Source: an uncultured Clostridium sp.
GTDB lineage: Bacteria > Bacillota > Clostridia > TANB77 > CAG-508
Length of the DNA stretch: 61,888 nucleotides
Reading direction: 5' to 3'
Assembly: GCA_948469315.1 (NCBI GenBank)
Contig: CAOKLQ010000010.1
Coordinates: 1 to 61,888, forward strand
How positions within the stretch are numbered: the stretch's first letter is position 1; each line of letters begins with the position of its first letter. The position numbers and the translations under genes were made by a program. Positions 9,550 to 20,171 of this stretch are shown piece after piece. The notes below the pieces were generated by a model. It did not search any database and was not told the origin of the DNA. It saw nothing but the letters and a program-made list of their open reading frames with translations.

Positions 9550-9624
9550 TTAATCTTTTATTCCAAAAATTAATTTTAATATTCCCCTTAGAGCTTTTGG
9601 AGCTCTTTTTACTACTATTGTCAT
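9550..9624 (-). CDS. spoVM: SpoVM-like 24-residue sporulation peptide
   Basis: The reading frame MTIVVKRAPKALRG then ILKLIFGIKD is 24 residues, preceded by AAGGAGTG. SpoVM is an amphipathic peptide of about 26 residues that recognises the convex forespore membrane and anchors the spore coat. The basic start, a central Pro (position 9), the Gly-Ile/Leu pattern and the basic/acidic end match the family pattern from memory, and spoVM sits beside rpmB in Bacillus too. No other candidate fits this locus. Too short for default gene finding. Confidence 0.78.
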   Translation of the reverse strand: MTIVVKRAPKALRGILKLIFGIKD

Positions 9625-9640
9625 ATCTATCACTCCTTTT

Positions 9641-9790
9641 TTAACATGTAAGCCATAAACATCCTACAGCTACTATAACAATTCCGATTGCAAGTAACCA
9701 ACCTGTTATTGGAAGTAATAAAACAAGTAGGATTCCTAAACCAAAACCTATTAAGCAAACTGCTATTGTTTTTTTTAGTGCATTAAACAT
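9641..9790 (-). CDS. Small membrane protein, 49 residues
   Basis: An ATG at 9788-9790 preceded by AGGAGGTAATAAATT opens a frame of 49 residues ending at TAA 9641-9643. It starts MFNALKKTIAVCLIG and has two hydrophobic helices around a Pro-Ile-Thr-Gly-Trp turn. It lies immediately upstream of spoVM on the same strand and probably shares its transcript. No family is recognised; similar two-helix proteins accompany sporulation genes but that is only context. Confidence 0.6.
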   Translation of the reverse strand: MFNALKKTIAVCLIGFGLGILLVLLLPITGWLLAIGIVIVAVGCLWLTC

Positions 9791-9939
9791 AATTTATTAC
9801 CTCCTGTTTTATTTATATTATATTATTATGAAAGATATTATGTGATTAAATAGATGTCGGAAGTTAGATGTAAGATAAATTATATTTTAGTTATATTGAT
9901 AATTTTAATTATTTCTTGTATAATATTTTTGGTGATTTT

Positions 9940-10579
9940 ATGAATAAAGATAATTATATAGATATTGTGTTAAAATTAAGGAAAACCTATCCTGAAGCAA
10001 CTTGTAGTTTAGATTTTACTACTCCTTTTGAACTTGTTGTTGCTGTTATGCTTTCTGCTCAATGTACAGATGAAAGAGTTAATAAGACTACTCCTTCTTT
10101 ATTTAAAAAATACAAAAGTGTTTCAGATTTTGCTAAAGCTAATTTATCTGAGCTAGAAGGCCATATTCATCCTTGTGGATTTTATAAAAATAAAGCAAAA
10201 AATATTATATCATGTGCAAAAAAAGTACTTTCAGATTATAATGGAGTTGTTCCAAATACTATGGAAGAACTTCTTACACTTCCTGGCGTTGGTAGAAAAA
10301 GTGCTAATGTTATTTTACTAGAAGTGTTTGGAATTGCTAAAGGTATTGCAGTTGATACTCATTGCAAAAGAATTTCTAATCGTATTGGTCTTTCTAATCA
10401 AAGTGACCCTACAAAAATAGAAATGGATTTATTAAAAAAGTTTCCTGAAGAATATTTAAAAGAAATCAATCATCTTTTTGTTTTTCATGGTAGAGGCTTA
10501 TGCGATTCTAGAAAGCCACAATGTATATCTTGCCCTATAAATTGCTATTGTAAATATTATACTAACAATCCACGGATAG
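9940..10579 (+). CDS. nth: Endonuclease III, ends through a CGG +1 site
   Basis: Base-excision repair glycosylase/AP lyase. The helix-hairpin-helix (LPGVGRKSANVIL) with catalytic Lys in GVGRKSA, the catalytic Asp in AVDTHCKR, and the 4Fe-4S cluster Cys-x6-Cys-x2-Cys-x5-Cys (CDSRKPQCISCPINCYC) are all present. The ATG at 9940 is chosen over an upstream ATG because it aligns with the family start. An in-frame CGG at 10573-10575 lies six residues after the cluster; skipping its C gives Pro-Gly and then TAG at 10577-10579, so the protein would end with NNPG. Read as arginine it would extend about six residues to 10596. Confidence 0.92.
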
Positions 10580-10598
10580 AACTAGTGGATTGTTAGTA
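10562..10598. terminator. Perfect stem-loop at the 3' end of nth
   Basis: ACTAACAATCCAC and GTGGATTGTTAGT form a 13-pair stem around GGATAGAACTA. nth and the leftward gene at 10612 converge here. There is no long T run, so termination is inferred. The nth CGG codon sits at the top of the stem. Confidence 0.6.
10573..10575 (+). other. In-frame CGG near the end of nth
   Basis: Context CCA-CGG-ATA. Skipping C gives CCA-GGA-TAG, a stop right after one glycine. Compatible with, but not required by, the CGG +1 rule. Confidence 0.55.
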
Positions 10599-10611
10599 TA
10601 ATCTATTTTCG

Positions 10612-11521
10612 TTATTCTACATTAATTATTTCTTGAATTAAATTTTTATATCTTAAATATAGAACATCTTTATCTTTTAAATCTATAGAAGATTGAAATT
10701 CTTTTAATAAAATATATATCTTATTAATGTTATATTGATTTTTATTTCCTCCTATATCATTTAATATTTTATTATAATTTTGTTCAGCTCCGTGTAATTT
10801 GAGATACAATTTCTTCCCACTTTTCTTGTTCTATTAATGCATATGCATTTATTATACTTGCTTTTGTAGTTTCCATATATACTTTTCTTGTATCTTCTGG
10901 AGAATATGAATTTATAAATTTAGGTATATAATTATAAAGGGAAGCTATTAAACTTAATGAATTAACTTTATCATTACTTTTAATATATTTTGTAGCTTCA
11001 TCTAAATCTCTTCCAAATGCTAGTATATCATCATTATTAGTATTAACTTCATATAAATCTATCATAACTTGAGACCATGTACCATATAAAGTATTTAAAT
11101 CTGCTTCTATTTGATTCCAATTAATTTGCTCATTTTTCTGTGTTGCAGGTACCATTTTATATAGTATTGTTGTATTAGAACTACCTTTATTATTGTCCTC
11201 ACCAGAATTACTATTTGATCCTGAATCTGATGCAGATTCTTTTCCCGAACTTGAACTAGATGATGAATTACCTTGTTTTTCTTCTGTTTGGTTTTCTGAA
11301 GCTTTACTTGTTTTAGTACTTATTTTATAATCTTCTACCCATATATTATTTAGCTGATTTGCTAAATTAATTATACTTCTTGCTATATAATCCATTTCTT
11401 CATTAATTTTTAATTTTAGATTTTCTTCGTCACTCGGTTTATTTACTCCTTTCCATATTGCAAAAACTGAACTTCCTAGTATTAATACCATCACAAAAAA
11501 AATTATAACTTTTTTATACAT
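10612..11521 (-). CDS. Membrane-anchored extracytoplasmic protein, one CGG +1 site
   Basis: The ATG at 11521 follows GGAGG; a longer GTG reading adds four residues. One N-terminal membrane anchor (about residues 4-21) is followed by a Ser/Gly/Asp/Asn-rich linker (about 85-115) and a helical domain. In the starting frame the protein stops after SQITRS; skipping the C of CGG at 10790-10792 (ACA CGG AGC) gives SQITGAEQNYNKILNDIGG and continues helically to the end at 10612, about 302 residues in all. The helical C-terminal part would otherwise be an orphan frame beginning inside the upstream one. I do not recognise the family. Confidence 0.75.
10790..10792 (-). other. In-frame CGG, +1 site of the 10612-11521 gene
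   Basis: Context ACA-CGG-AGC. Skipping C gives ACA-GGA-GCT (Thr-Gly-Ala) and adds 65 helical residues. Confidence 0.75.
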
Positions 11522-11645
11522 AGTTTCCTCCACTAATATACTTTTTTTGATATTATTTCCATCTTTCTTCCAATTATTCCATAGAATAAGTATTTATAAA
11601 ATATTAATACTATTATTAAGGATTGTATTTAATTGGAGGATTATA

Positions 11646-11927
11646 ATGACTACAAGTGTTGATTTATTTAGTATGAAAAAAGGCGAAATTTTAAAATTCT
11701 TAAAAAAATATTATGATGAAAATTACAAAATAAAAGAAGATTTGCATTGGAAAAAAATTTTCGAAAATCCTATTGAGATGGTAGATTTAATTGGAAGTTT
11801 TATAGATAATAATGAAAAATTTGAAATTACTATGTGGATTTGTCTTGATGAAGATGTTTTAATTAATGTTAATAGTACAAATGCCAATAATATTATTAAA
11901 TATCTTTTTGAGCGATATCCTTATTAA
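11646..11927 (+). CDS. Small acidic/aromatic protein, unknown
   Basis: 93 residues from the ATG at 11646, which follows GGAGGATTATA. It is soluble, rich in Lys, Asp, Trp and Ile (EDLHWKKIFENP, FEITMWICLDEDVLINVN). I recognise no domain. It is the only rightward gene between nth and rpsT apart from the orphan genes and uvrB, lies alone between two leftward genes and is followed by AT-rich sequence without an obvious hairpin. Confidence 0.6.
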   Translation: MTTSVDLFSMKKGEILKFLKKYYDENYKIKEDLHWKKIFENPIEMVDLIGSFIDNNEKFEITMWICLDEDVLINVNSTNANNIIKYLFERYPY

Positions 11928-11950
11928 TATTATTAGCATTTTAAAAATTT

Positions 11951-12547
11951 TTAATCTTTTAATAAATCTTTTCCCTCTTTAATATATTTGTATCCAGAAA
12001 ATATTGTTGCAATTACTGCTATTGCCATTAAACAAGAACTTATAATATTTACGATTAACTCAAATCCAGTTAGATGGGCTCCTTTTAATATTGCAAAATA
12101 TCCATTTACATCAACCATCATTAGTATAATTGCAAGCATTTGACTTACTGTTTTTATTTTTCCCAAAACAGATGCTGAAATCACTTTTCCACCTTTTTCT
12201 ACTGCTACTAATCTGTAACCAGAAACTATAAATTCTCTAAATAATATAATTATAGGAATCCAAGATGGAAGTCTTCCTTCTTCTACTAGCATTATCATAG
12301 CAGCAAGTACTAGTATTTTATCTGCAATTGGATCTAAAAATTTTCCGAATGTTGTAACTTGATTTTTTTTTCTTGCAATAGATCCATCTAATTTATCTGT
12401 AATAGATGCAATTATAAATATTATATCTATTATTATCCATTCTATTGGAATATAATTTATACTTCCAGTTATTCCTAAAAATGGTATTATTACCATTATT
12501 GGTACTAATATAATTCTAAATATTGTTAATTTATTCGCTAAATTCAT
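11951..12547 (-). CDS. pgsA: CDP-diacylglycerol-glycerol-3-phosphate 3-phosphatidyltransferase
   Basis: Makes phosphatidylglycerol phosphate in the membrane. 198 residues, with the CDP-alcohol phosphotransferase signature D-G-x2-A-R-x8-G-x3-D-x3-D seen as DKLDGSIARKKNQVTTFGKFLDPIADK (about residues 69-95) and several membrane helices. GAAGGAGG precedes the ATG. It is downstream of a DUF5665-like gene. Confidence 0.95.
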   Translation of the reverse strand: MNLANKLTIFRIILVPIMVIIPFLGITGSINYIPIEWIIIDIIFIIASITDKLDGSIARKKNQVTTFGKFLDPIADKILVLAAMIMLVEEGRLPSWIPIIILFREFIVSGYRLVAVEKGGKVISASVLGKIKTVSQMLAIILMMVDVNGYFAILKGAHLTGFELIVNIISSCLMAIAVIATIFSGYKYIKEGKDLLKD

Positions 12548-12623
12548 TTTAGCCTTCCTCCTTTGTATGTTTTTTTACATTTTACATTAATACTATATTT
12601 TTTTCAATACAAAATAATAAATT

Positions 12624-12914
12624 TTATTTTGTATTCTCAACAATATCAATAATATCAGAAATATATTCTCCTATTACTGGTATATTAAGTCTTACAATTT
12701 TTTGCAAGATATACACTATTATTGCAGTTATTATTGTAAAACCTATTCCTATTCCAATACCTTTAAATATTCCCGATACTAAATTCCTTTTTAATAACTC
12801 TTTCCAGTTTCCTAATACTTCACTTAAATCTATTAAATTATTTTTTGTCATATTTATATTTAACTCATTTATTAAGTTTTCTAGTTTTTTTATATTTTTC
12901 TTTTTTACAAACAT
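12624..12914 (-). CDS. DUF5665-like small membrane protein
   Basis: 96 residues: a basic start, a helical soluble half (KKLENLINELNINM, LSEVLGNWKELLKRNLVSG) and one glycine-rich membrane helix (about residues 52-72) before IPVIGEYISDIIDIV. This is the layout of the DUF5665 family of unknown function. Its GGGTGG ribosome site lies in the 3' arm of a stem-loop (12917-12961), so translation may be repressed by that hairpin or terminated there. Confidence 0.65.
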   Translation of the reverse strand: MFVKKKNIKKLENLINELNINMTKNNLIDLSEVLGNWKELLKRNLVSGIFKGIGIGIGFTIITAIIVYILQKIVRLNIPVIGEYISDIIDIVENTK

Positions 12915-12916
12915 TA

Positions 12917-12961
12917 AACCACCCTTTTTTATATAAGTGTCGCCTTTATATTAGGGTGGTT
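12917..12961 (-). promoter_or_regulatory. Stem-loop covering the ribosome site of the DUF5665-like gene
   Basis: AACCACCCT and AGGGTGGTT pair over nine bases. On the leftward transcript the 3' arm AGGGTGGTT holds the Shine-Dalgarno sequence three bases before ATG 12914. It also ends the UPF0182 transcript region. Confidence 0.6.
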
Positions 12962-12975
12962 GTTTTTACCTAAAA

Positions 12976-15823
12976 TTATTCAATTGTATTTTGCATATTT
13001 AAAGTATTGTTATTTATTGTGTTTGTTTTGTTTATTTCATTATTTTTATTTTCTTTTTCTTCTTGTTTTATAGTTTCTTCTAGTTGATTTATTAACTCTT
13101 GCAGTTTATTTAAGTCTGTTCCCATTAATTCCCAATTGTTACTAGCATTTGAGTTAGTTAAATTATTATTTGCTTTTATTATTTCATTTATTAAGCCTTC
13201 TTTATTATCTGTATTTGTTACTTCTATTTTTGTAGCATATTGAGATGTTAGGTTTTCTAGAGCTTCTGGTAAATTATTTCCTATTGCTACTTTATTGCCT
13301 GATGCAACTATTATTTTCTTTAATATAGGAACTTCACTTTCATTAAGCATTACTTGATATATTGGTTCTACATATAATAGTGTGTTATCTATTGGGACTA
13401 CAATTGTATTCCTAATTAGTTTTGTTCCACTTACACTTAATGCTTTTAACTCAGCTGATATTTCACTGTTTTGTTCTATTTGTGTATCTAATTGCATTGT
13501 ACCTAATACATTGCTATCATCTGAAAATTTATATAGACTTAATTTATTATTACCATTTTCATCTATTGTTCCAACTAAATATGATGTTAGACTTTGCTTT
13601 TCTTCTTTTGTATATGGTAACACTAAACCTAACTGTTCTTGATTATTATCTATTGTTTTTACCATTGTATAATAACTTTCCAGTTCAGTTCCTGTTGTTG
13701 TTAATGTTTTTCCTGCTACATGTGTTGCAGGTGTCCATACATCACCACTTCTGTATAATACATCTGTTTTTACATTATGATATCTTTGTAATACTTTTGC
13801 CTGTATATTATATAAAAATTTTGAATATGTTATATGTAACATTATATCTTGTGGAATTTGTTCATTTATATTTTCAAATAAATCTGGATACATATTCCTA
13901 TATGCCATTATTATAGGGTCTGTTCTATCTGTTATGTAGAATTTAACTGTTCCATCATAACTATCTACTATAACTTTTAGAGAATTTCTAATATAATTTA
14001 TTTTTTGTTTACTTCCCATTACTTCTATTGTAACTGATTGAGAATATGGATATGCAGTAGATGTTGTGTATCCATCTATTATCCAAAGAGTTTTCCCCTC
14101 ATCAGTTATAACTTGATATGGCTCTTCGTCATATATTATATCTGGCAATAAAGTTTTTACTCTTTGTATTATATCTCTATTTATTAATATTTTACTGTTA
14201 CTAGTTACTTTTGTAGAAAATGGAATCTTTAAGTTTCCTTTATATATTCCTAAAACTAATCTATCTAAAAAGTTTAGTTTTAAACCACCTTGTCCATCAT
14301 ATGAATTCTGCATATTTTCTGTATCACTTATTGGATAATCAAACTCTTTTACTGTTTTTGCATTTGTTATGATATTTTGTTTTGTTTGAGTACCATAATA
14401 AATTCTTGGCTGTGTTACATTAATTTTCTCATCTGTTCCATCAAATTCTTTTTGTATATATTTTATATTTCCTGTTTCATCTGTACTGCTAGCTGATGTT
14501 ATTACTGTTCCAAAGCCATGTGTATACATATATGTTTTATTACTATAATTATTATTATTTAAATTAGATAATTCTCTTGCTGATAAATATACTAAATTTT
14601 GTTTTCCATCTATTTTATATAAACTTATTTTACTATTTAAATATGTATAATACTGAGATTTAGATTGTTTATCTGTAAGCGTTGTAAGAGTAGTTTTTTC
14701 ATCTACTATTGGAATATTACCGAAGTACATTTTGATTATTTTGTATTTGCTTTAAACTTAATGTTTCTACATTATTTATCTTTTGTTCATTTATATTTAG
14801 TCCAAAAGCATTTTTTGTAGCTTCTATATTATATTCAATATATTTCTTTTCTTTTTCTAGTTCATTTGGTGAAACAAATATTAATTGAAATCCAAATAAT
14901 ACTATAAATAAACATACTAAATATGAAGGTACTATTGCCAAAGATTTTAGAACTCTTTTTGTATTTTTTTGTTTAAAATATTTTATTGCTCTAAATACAC
15001 TTATTACTACAATTATAGCAAGTATAATGTAGCCTACTAATTTTATAAATACATCTGTCATTCCTGCACCATATAATGCAGTAGACTTCTCGTCATCTAA
15101 TGTTAATAATTTTTCAAATAATATATTTTGTGTTCTTATTATAATAATTCCCGCAATTCCTATTATTGCTAGTTTTAAATATGTTAATAATTGTTTTATT
15201 AGTTTACTTTGTTTTAGAGTTTTCCTATCTATTCCATCAAAGAAATTATTAAATACTATTAGATAATATACAGCTGTATATATTGCAAGTCCTATAACTA
15301 TTAGTATAAATGAAAATATTAACAACTCTATAAAAGGTTTTTGGAATATGTAATAACCTATGTCTTGTTTAAATATAGGGTCTGTTATTCCAAAACTTGT
15401 ACTATTAAATATTAACATTACTTTTTTACTAATTGAATTAAATGTTAATCCACTTATTATTAATGAAATTATAAATGCAATAGATTTACCTGGAAGTTTT
15501 GGCATTTGCTTTTTCTCATCTTCAAAAAATATTTTTAAGCCCCTTTTTATTGCTCTTGTTCCTATAATTACAGATATAAATAAGATTACGAATTGGGCTA
15601 TAAAAGTTGCTAATTTATATTTTACATTACTAAAATATACATTTAAGTATTTTTCTCCTATTTCGTAAGTTTCTAAATAACTTCCTCTAAATAATATATA
15701 TCCAATAATTATTGATAAAATAAAAAATATTAATACTAACTTTGTTCTTAATTTTTTCTTTGGCTCTGTTTTTTGAATATTGTTTTTTGTGTTTTCATTT
15801 TGTATTACATTTTTTTCTTCCAC
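12976..15823 (-). CDS. UPF0182 family membrane protein, one CGG +1 site
   Basis: Starts at a GTG after GGAGG. The N-terminal third has about seven membrane helices; the remainder is a large extracytoplasmic domain (NIPIVDEKTTLTTL, MYTHGFGTVITSAS, YGTQTKQNIITNAKTVKEFDYP, LLPDIIYDEEPYQV) typical of UPF0182, followed by an acidic Asn/Lys-rich tail. In the starting frame it stops at NVLR with CGG-TAA. Skipping the C of CGG at 14720-14722 gives NVLGNIPIVDEK and joins the two halves into about 948 residues, the normal family length. Function of UPF0182 is unknown. Confidence 0.9.
14720..14722 (-). other. In-frame CGG, +1 site of the UPF0182 gene
   Basis: Context CTT-CGG-TAA. Skipping C gives CTT-GGT-AAT (Leu-Gly-Asn). 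Without it the next codon is a stop. Confidence 0.9.
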
Positions 15824-15849
15824 GTTTTACCTCCGTTTTTTTCTAAGGT

Positions 15850-15935
15850 CAAGGGACATACCTTTTAATAAGGGTCACACCTTAAAAGTATAACGTATGT
15901 CCCGTTTCCCTTATATTTATTAGATCAATTTGACA
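15850..15935. repeat. Dispersed hairpin repeat, family B, copy 1
   Basis: GGGACATAC and GTATGTCCC form the outer arms (15854-15903) with AAGGGTCACACCTT inside, followed by CCCTTATATTTATTAGAT and TTTGACATTAATTT. A related unit lies at 44160-44245. Both are between leftward genes. Confidence 0.6.
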
Positions 15936-15951
15936 TTAATTTATATATTTT

Positions 15952-16858
15952 TTATATAATAGAATTTATGAACTCTTGTGAATTGAATTCTTCCATGTCA
16001 TCTATTTGTTCTCCTATACCTATAAATTTTATAGGTATTTTGTTTTCATTTGATATTCCTATTACTACTCCACCTTTTGCTGTTCCATCTAGTTTTGTAA
16101 GTACTATTCCTGTTATATTACAAGTTTCTTTAAATGCTTTTACTTGCTGATTAGCATTTTGTCCTGTTGTTCCATCTATTACAAGTAATGTTTCTTTTGA
16201 AGAGTTTGGAAGATTGTTATCTATAATTTTGTTTATTTTAGCAAGCTCTTCCATTAAATTTTTCTTGTTGTGAAGCCTTCCTGCTGTATCACATATTAAT
16301 ACATCTATATTTTCTTCTTTTGCCTTTTTTATTGCATCAAATACAACTGACGCAGGATCTGAGCCTTCTTCTTTTTTTACAATTTTACAATTTACTCTAT
16401 TTGCCCAAATTTCTAATTGTTCTACTGCTGCTGCTCTAAATGTATCTGCTGCTGCAAGCATTACTTTTTTACCTTGTTTTTGCAATCTATTTGCTATTTT
16501 GCCTATTGAAGTAGTTTTTCCGAACTCCATTAACTCCAATAACTAAAATAACAGATGGTGTAGAATCTAAATTTAATTTATTATCCATTTCATCTAGCAT
16601 TTTTTGCATCTCTTGTCTTAAAGCATTTTTTACATTTTCTTCATCTTCTATTTTTTCTTTTTTTATTCTATTTCTTAGATTATTTATTATTTTAACAGAT
16701 GTCTCCATTCCTATATCTGACATAATTAAAGCTTCTTCTAATTCTTCTAGTAATTCTTCATCTACTTTTCTAAAATTACTAAATACATTATTTATTTTAT
16801 CATCTATTGATGTTTTAGTTTTATTTAAACTTGTTTTTAATTTATCAAAAAATCCCAT
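15952..16858 (-). CDS. ftsY: Signal recognition particle receptor FtsY, one CGG +1 site
   Basis: SRP-type GTPase that delivers ribosomes to the translocon. I start it at ATG 16858 (MGFFDKLK) after AAAGGAG. The N domain is intact, and the G1 loop reads GVNGV-CGG-AAA. Skipping the C of CGG at 16520-16522 gives GVNGVGKTTSIGKIA and joins DTFRAAAVEQL, DTAGRLHNKKNLMEEL and TKLDGTAKGG in one frame, about 301 residues, the usual NG-domain length. FtsY is normally essential, so a genuine frameshift mutation here is implausible. Confidence 0.95.
16520..16522 (-). other. In-frame CGG, +1 site in the ftsY G1 loop
   Basis: Context GTT-CGG-AAA. Skipping C gives GTT-GGA-AAA-ACT (Val-Gly-Lys-Thr), the conserved P-loop. 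Confidence 0.93.
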
Positions 16859-17009
16859 TGATTTCTCCTTTAACTTAAAGTAGTTCATATTGTAACATAT
16901 ATGTTTAAAATAGTCAAAAAATCAAAATAACTTTTGTAGAAATACATATATCATATACAAATTTAAAATATTATCCATTTCAAATGTTATTTCCTAAGAA
17001 TAATTTAAA

Positions 17010-17037
17010 AGTGAGCACAAGCAGTGCCCACTTTTTT
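17010..17037 (-). terminator. Intrinsic terminator after pyrF
   Basis: AAGTGAGCAC / GTGCCCACTT stem with loop AAGCA; on the leftward strand it follows the pyrF stop codon directly, and T runs exist on both sides. Confidence 0.8.
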
Positions 17038-17058
17038 AAATACTATTTACTATATTTT

Positions 17059-17943
17059 CTACTCTTTTTTGGTTATTGCAATATTAATTTCTTCAACACA
17101 TTTTTTTAATTTTTCTCTTGTCGCATTTTCCCACTCCATTTCAGAATATTTATTATACTTCTCTTCTTTATGAGCACTTATAAGTTCTTCACTTGAACAA
17201 CTTATAAGTGCTCCAAGTCCATTACAGTTAAAATTAACTGAAATATCTTCTGCTGTAACTTTGTGTGTATCATAAGAAACCAACAAAAACGTTTTTGGCA
17301 TACGTTTTCTTAAACTGACCGCCTGATTAGAATCGTTTATCCCTACTATTGCTCCTACTCCTTTATATCCATATTTGCCAATTGCTGTATAATTAGTCCA
17401 TTCATATACTTTATCAGCAACTGCTTCATATAGAAGTCTTCCATCCTCAAGCTTTAATTCCTGAATTTCACTTGAAGTTTTATTAGAAGTTTTAACCATA
17501 ACAAATATTGCTTTCGAATTTTGATTAGCCTTCTTTATAAAAGGCTGTATTCCATCTGTACCCATATATGGGTTTACAGTTATTGCATCAATTGGTGAAG
17601 CCAAATATTTGTTAGCATAAGCTTCTGCAATATACCCCATGTTACATTTCTTTAAATCTGCAATTACAAACAAACCATGATCTTTTGCAAACTGTGCTAA
17701 TTCAAAGAAAGATTTTTCCTCATGAGCAGCTTCAAACAAAACAGGATCAATGCTTATTGCTGGAGTCAAACCCGATATCGCACGAATATAATCTTTGCAA
17801 AACCAAATCATTCTATCATTTAAATTTTCCTCACAGGAATATGGTGATGGAATAATTTTAGGTCTTGGATTTAATTCAACAACAATCCGGCTATTCTTTC
17901 TTAAAATCTCTTCCTGAAGTCTTTCAATAGCATTTTTATTCAT
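17059..17943 (-). CDS. pyrF: Orotidine 5'-phosphate decarboxylase (type 2-like)
   Basis: Last step of UMP synthesis. 294 residues, the longer type found in Clostridia; VIADLKKCNMG holds the catalytic Asp-Lys pattern and VNPYMGTDGIQPF is typical. It is a lone pyr gene with its own terminator. Codon 19 (17887-17889) is an in-frame CGG in NSRIVVELNP: read as arginine the protein is intact, while a +1 skip would end it within a few codons. This is the one recognisable metabolic gene that breaks the CGG pattern; its codon choice looks somewhat less AT-biased, so recent transfer is possible. Confidence 0.9.
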   Translation of the reverse strand: MNKNAIERLQEEILRKNSRIVVELNPRPKIIPSPYSCEENLNDRMIWFCKDYIRAISGLTPAISIDPVLFEAAHEEKSFFELAQFAKDHGLFVIADLKKCNMGYIAEAYANKYLASPIDAITVNPYMGTDGIQPFIKKANQNSKAIFVMVKTSNKTSSEIQELKLEDGRLLYEAVADKVYEWTNYTAIGKYGYKGVGAIVGINDSNQAVSLRKRMPKTFLLVSYDTHKVTAEDISVNFNCNGLGALISCSSEELISAHKEEKYNKYSEMEWENATREKLKKCVEEINIAITKKE

Positions 17944-18043
17944 ATTTTACCTCCTATAGGTTGTAATAAAAAAAAGTGACATAAAAATTATATCACAATA
18001 TATTACAAACTTCAATACATATTTACATAATTTTATTAATAAA

Positions 18044-18083
18044 AATTAGAGGTTAGAATTTTATCTCCAACCTCTAATTTTTA
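18044..18083 (-). terminator. Intrinsic terminator of the 18095-18331 gene
   Basis: AAATTAGAGGTT and AACCTCTAATTT form a 12-pair stem followed by T runs on both strands. Confidence 0.85.
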
Positions 18084-18094
18084 TTATCTATTTT

Positions 18095-18331
18095 TTAACA
18101 ACATTTTTTCTTATTACATGTGCACGCAAGTAAAATTCCTTGTATTATCGCAAGTATTGCTAAAACTATTACTGCTGGAAGTGCTACTAAAATTACTGCA
18201 GATAATACAGCTCCAATTATTACTCCGATTACTCCTACAAATAATGTTATTAATATTCCTAATACTATTCCATAGCAACAACATTTATTTTTCTTTTTTC
18301 CGCATTCTTTTACTTCATATTCTTCTATCAT
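18095..18331 (-). CDS. Cys-rich small membrane protein
   Basis: 78 residues from ATG 18331, which follows GGAGGTGG at good spacing; a GTG three codons upstream overlaps that site. A basic, cysteine-rich start (CGKKKNKCCC) precedes two long hydrophobic helices and the protein ends with CTCNKKKCC. Such Cys-rich ends suggest metal binding or disulfides but no family is recognised. It is flanked by its own terminator and, upstream, by the tandem structured repeats. Confidence 0.6.
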   Translation of the reverse strand: MIEEYEVKECGKKKNKCCCYGIVLGILITLFVGVIGVIIGAVLSAVILVALPAVIVLAILAIIQGILLACTCNKKKCC

Positions 18332-18413
18332 GAATTCCACCTCCTACCACACCAATTTGGTGTTAGTATATTATATGTGAAATTTGATTTTTGTTGACAT
18401 AATATCGGAATTC

Positions 18414-18740
18414 ACTAGAATAATCATAATACGAGGCAGAACTCCTCAAAAAAGCAAGAGCGCAAAGCTTTTGTCAAAACAATTTTTAAAAGAAACGAGT
18501 ATTGCTAGGCAAAATTTTGCAAAAACACTGGAGGCGTGCTCTTGCACGTTGAGGATCTTTATTTTATTATAAATTGCAAATAAAATTTACTAGAATGATT
18601 ATAATACTAGGCAGAATCCCTCAAAAAAGCAAGGGCGCAAAGCTTTTGTTAAAACAATTTTTAAAAGAAACGAGTATTGCTAGGCAAAATTTTGCAAAAA
18701 CACCGGAGGCGTGCTCTTGCACGTTGAGGATTTTTTGTCT
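18414..18740. repeat. Two tandem copies of a 175-base structured repeat
   Basis: Copy 1 begins near 18414 and copy 2 near 18589; about 150 bases of each are nearly identical. Each has arms CCTCAAAAAAGCAAG and CTTGCACGTTGAGG around the conserved core ACGAGTATTGCTAGGC, with an inner CGTGC-TCTT-GCACG hairpin, and ends in a T-rich tract. This fills the gene-free stretch 18332-18778. The frames through it are not protein-like. It may be a tandem non-coding RNA or a miniature mobile element. Confidence 0.65.
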
Positions 18741-18778
18741 AAATTTTAACGACGCAAGACGATGTTTATTTTAAAAAT

Positions 18779-20081
<1,303 letters not shown>

Positions 20082-20171
20082 TTAATCAAATTTAATACAT
20101 TTTTTAATTTTGTTTGTAAAATTTTCTTTAAAAATATTTAATTTTCTATTGACTTTTTATATTTGGTCTAT

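Noticed and set aside
10784..10809. Overlap of two separate genes at the end of the 10612-11521 gene
   Set aside because: The downstream frame has no ribosome site and begins exactly at a CGG +1 position, so one gene with a shift is the simpler reading.
18384..18774. Two similar protein-coding frames of about 62 to 66 codons
   Set aside because: They run through the tandem structured repeats, lack ribosome sites and encode different ends; the similarity is at the nucleotide level.
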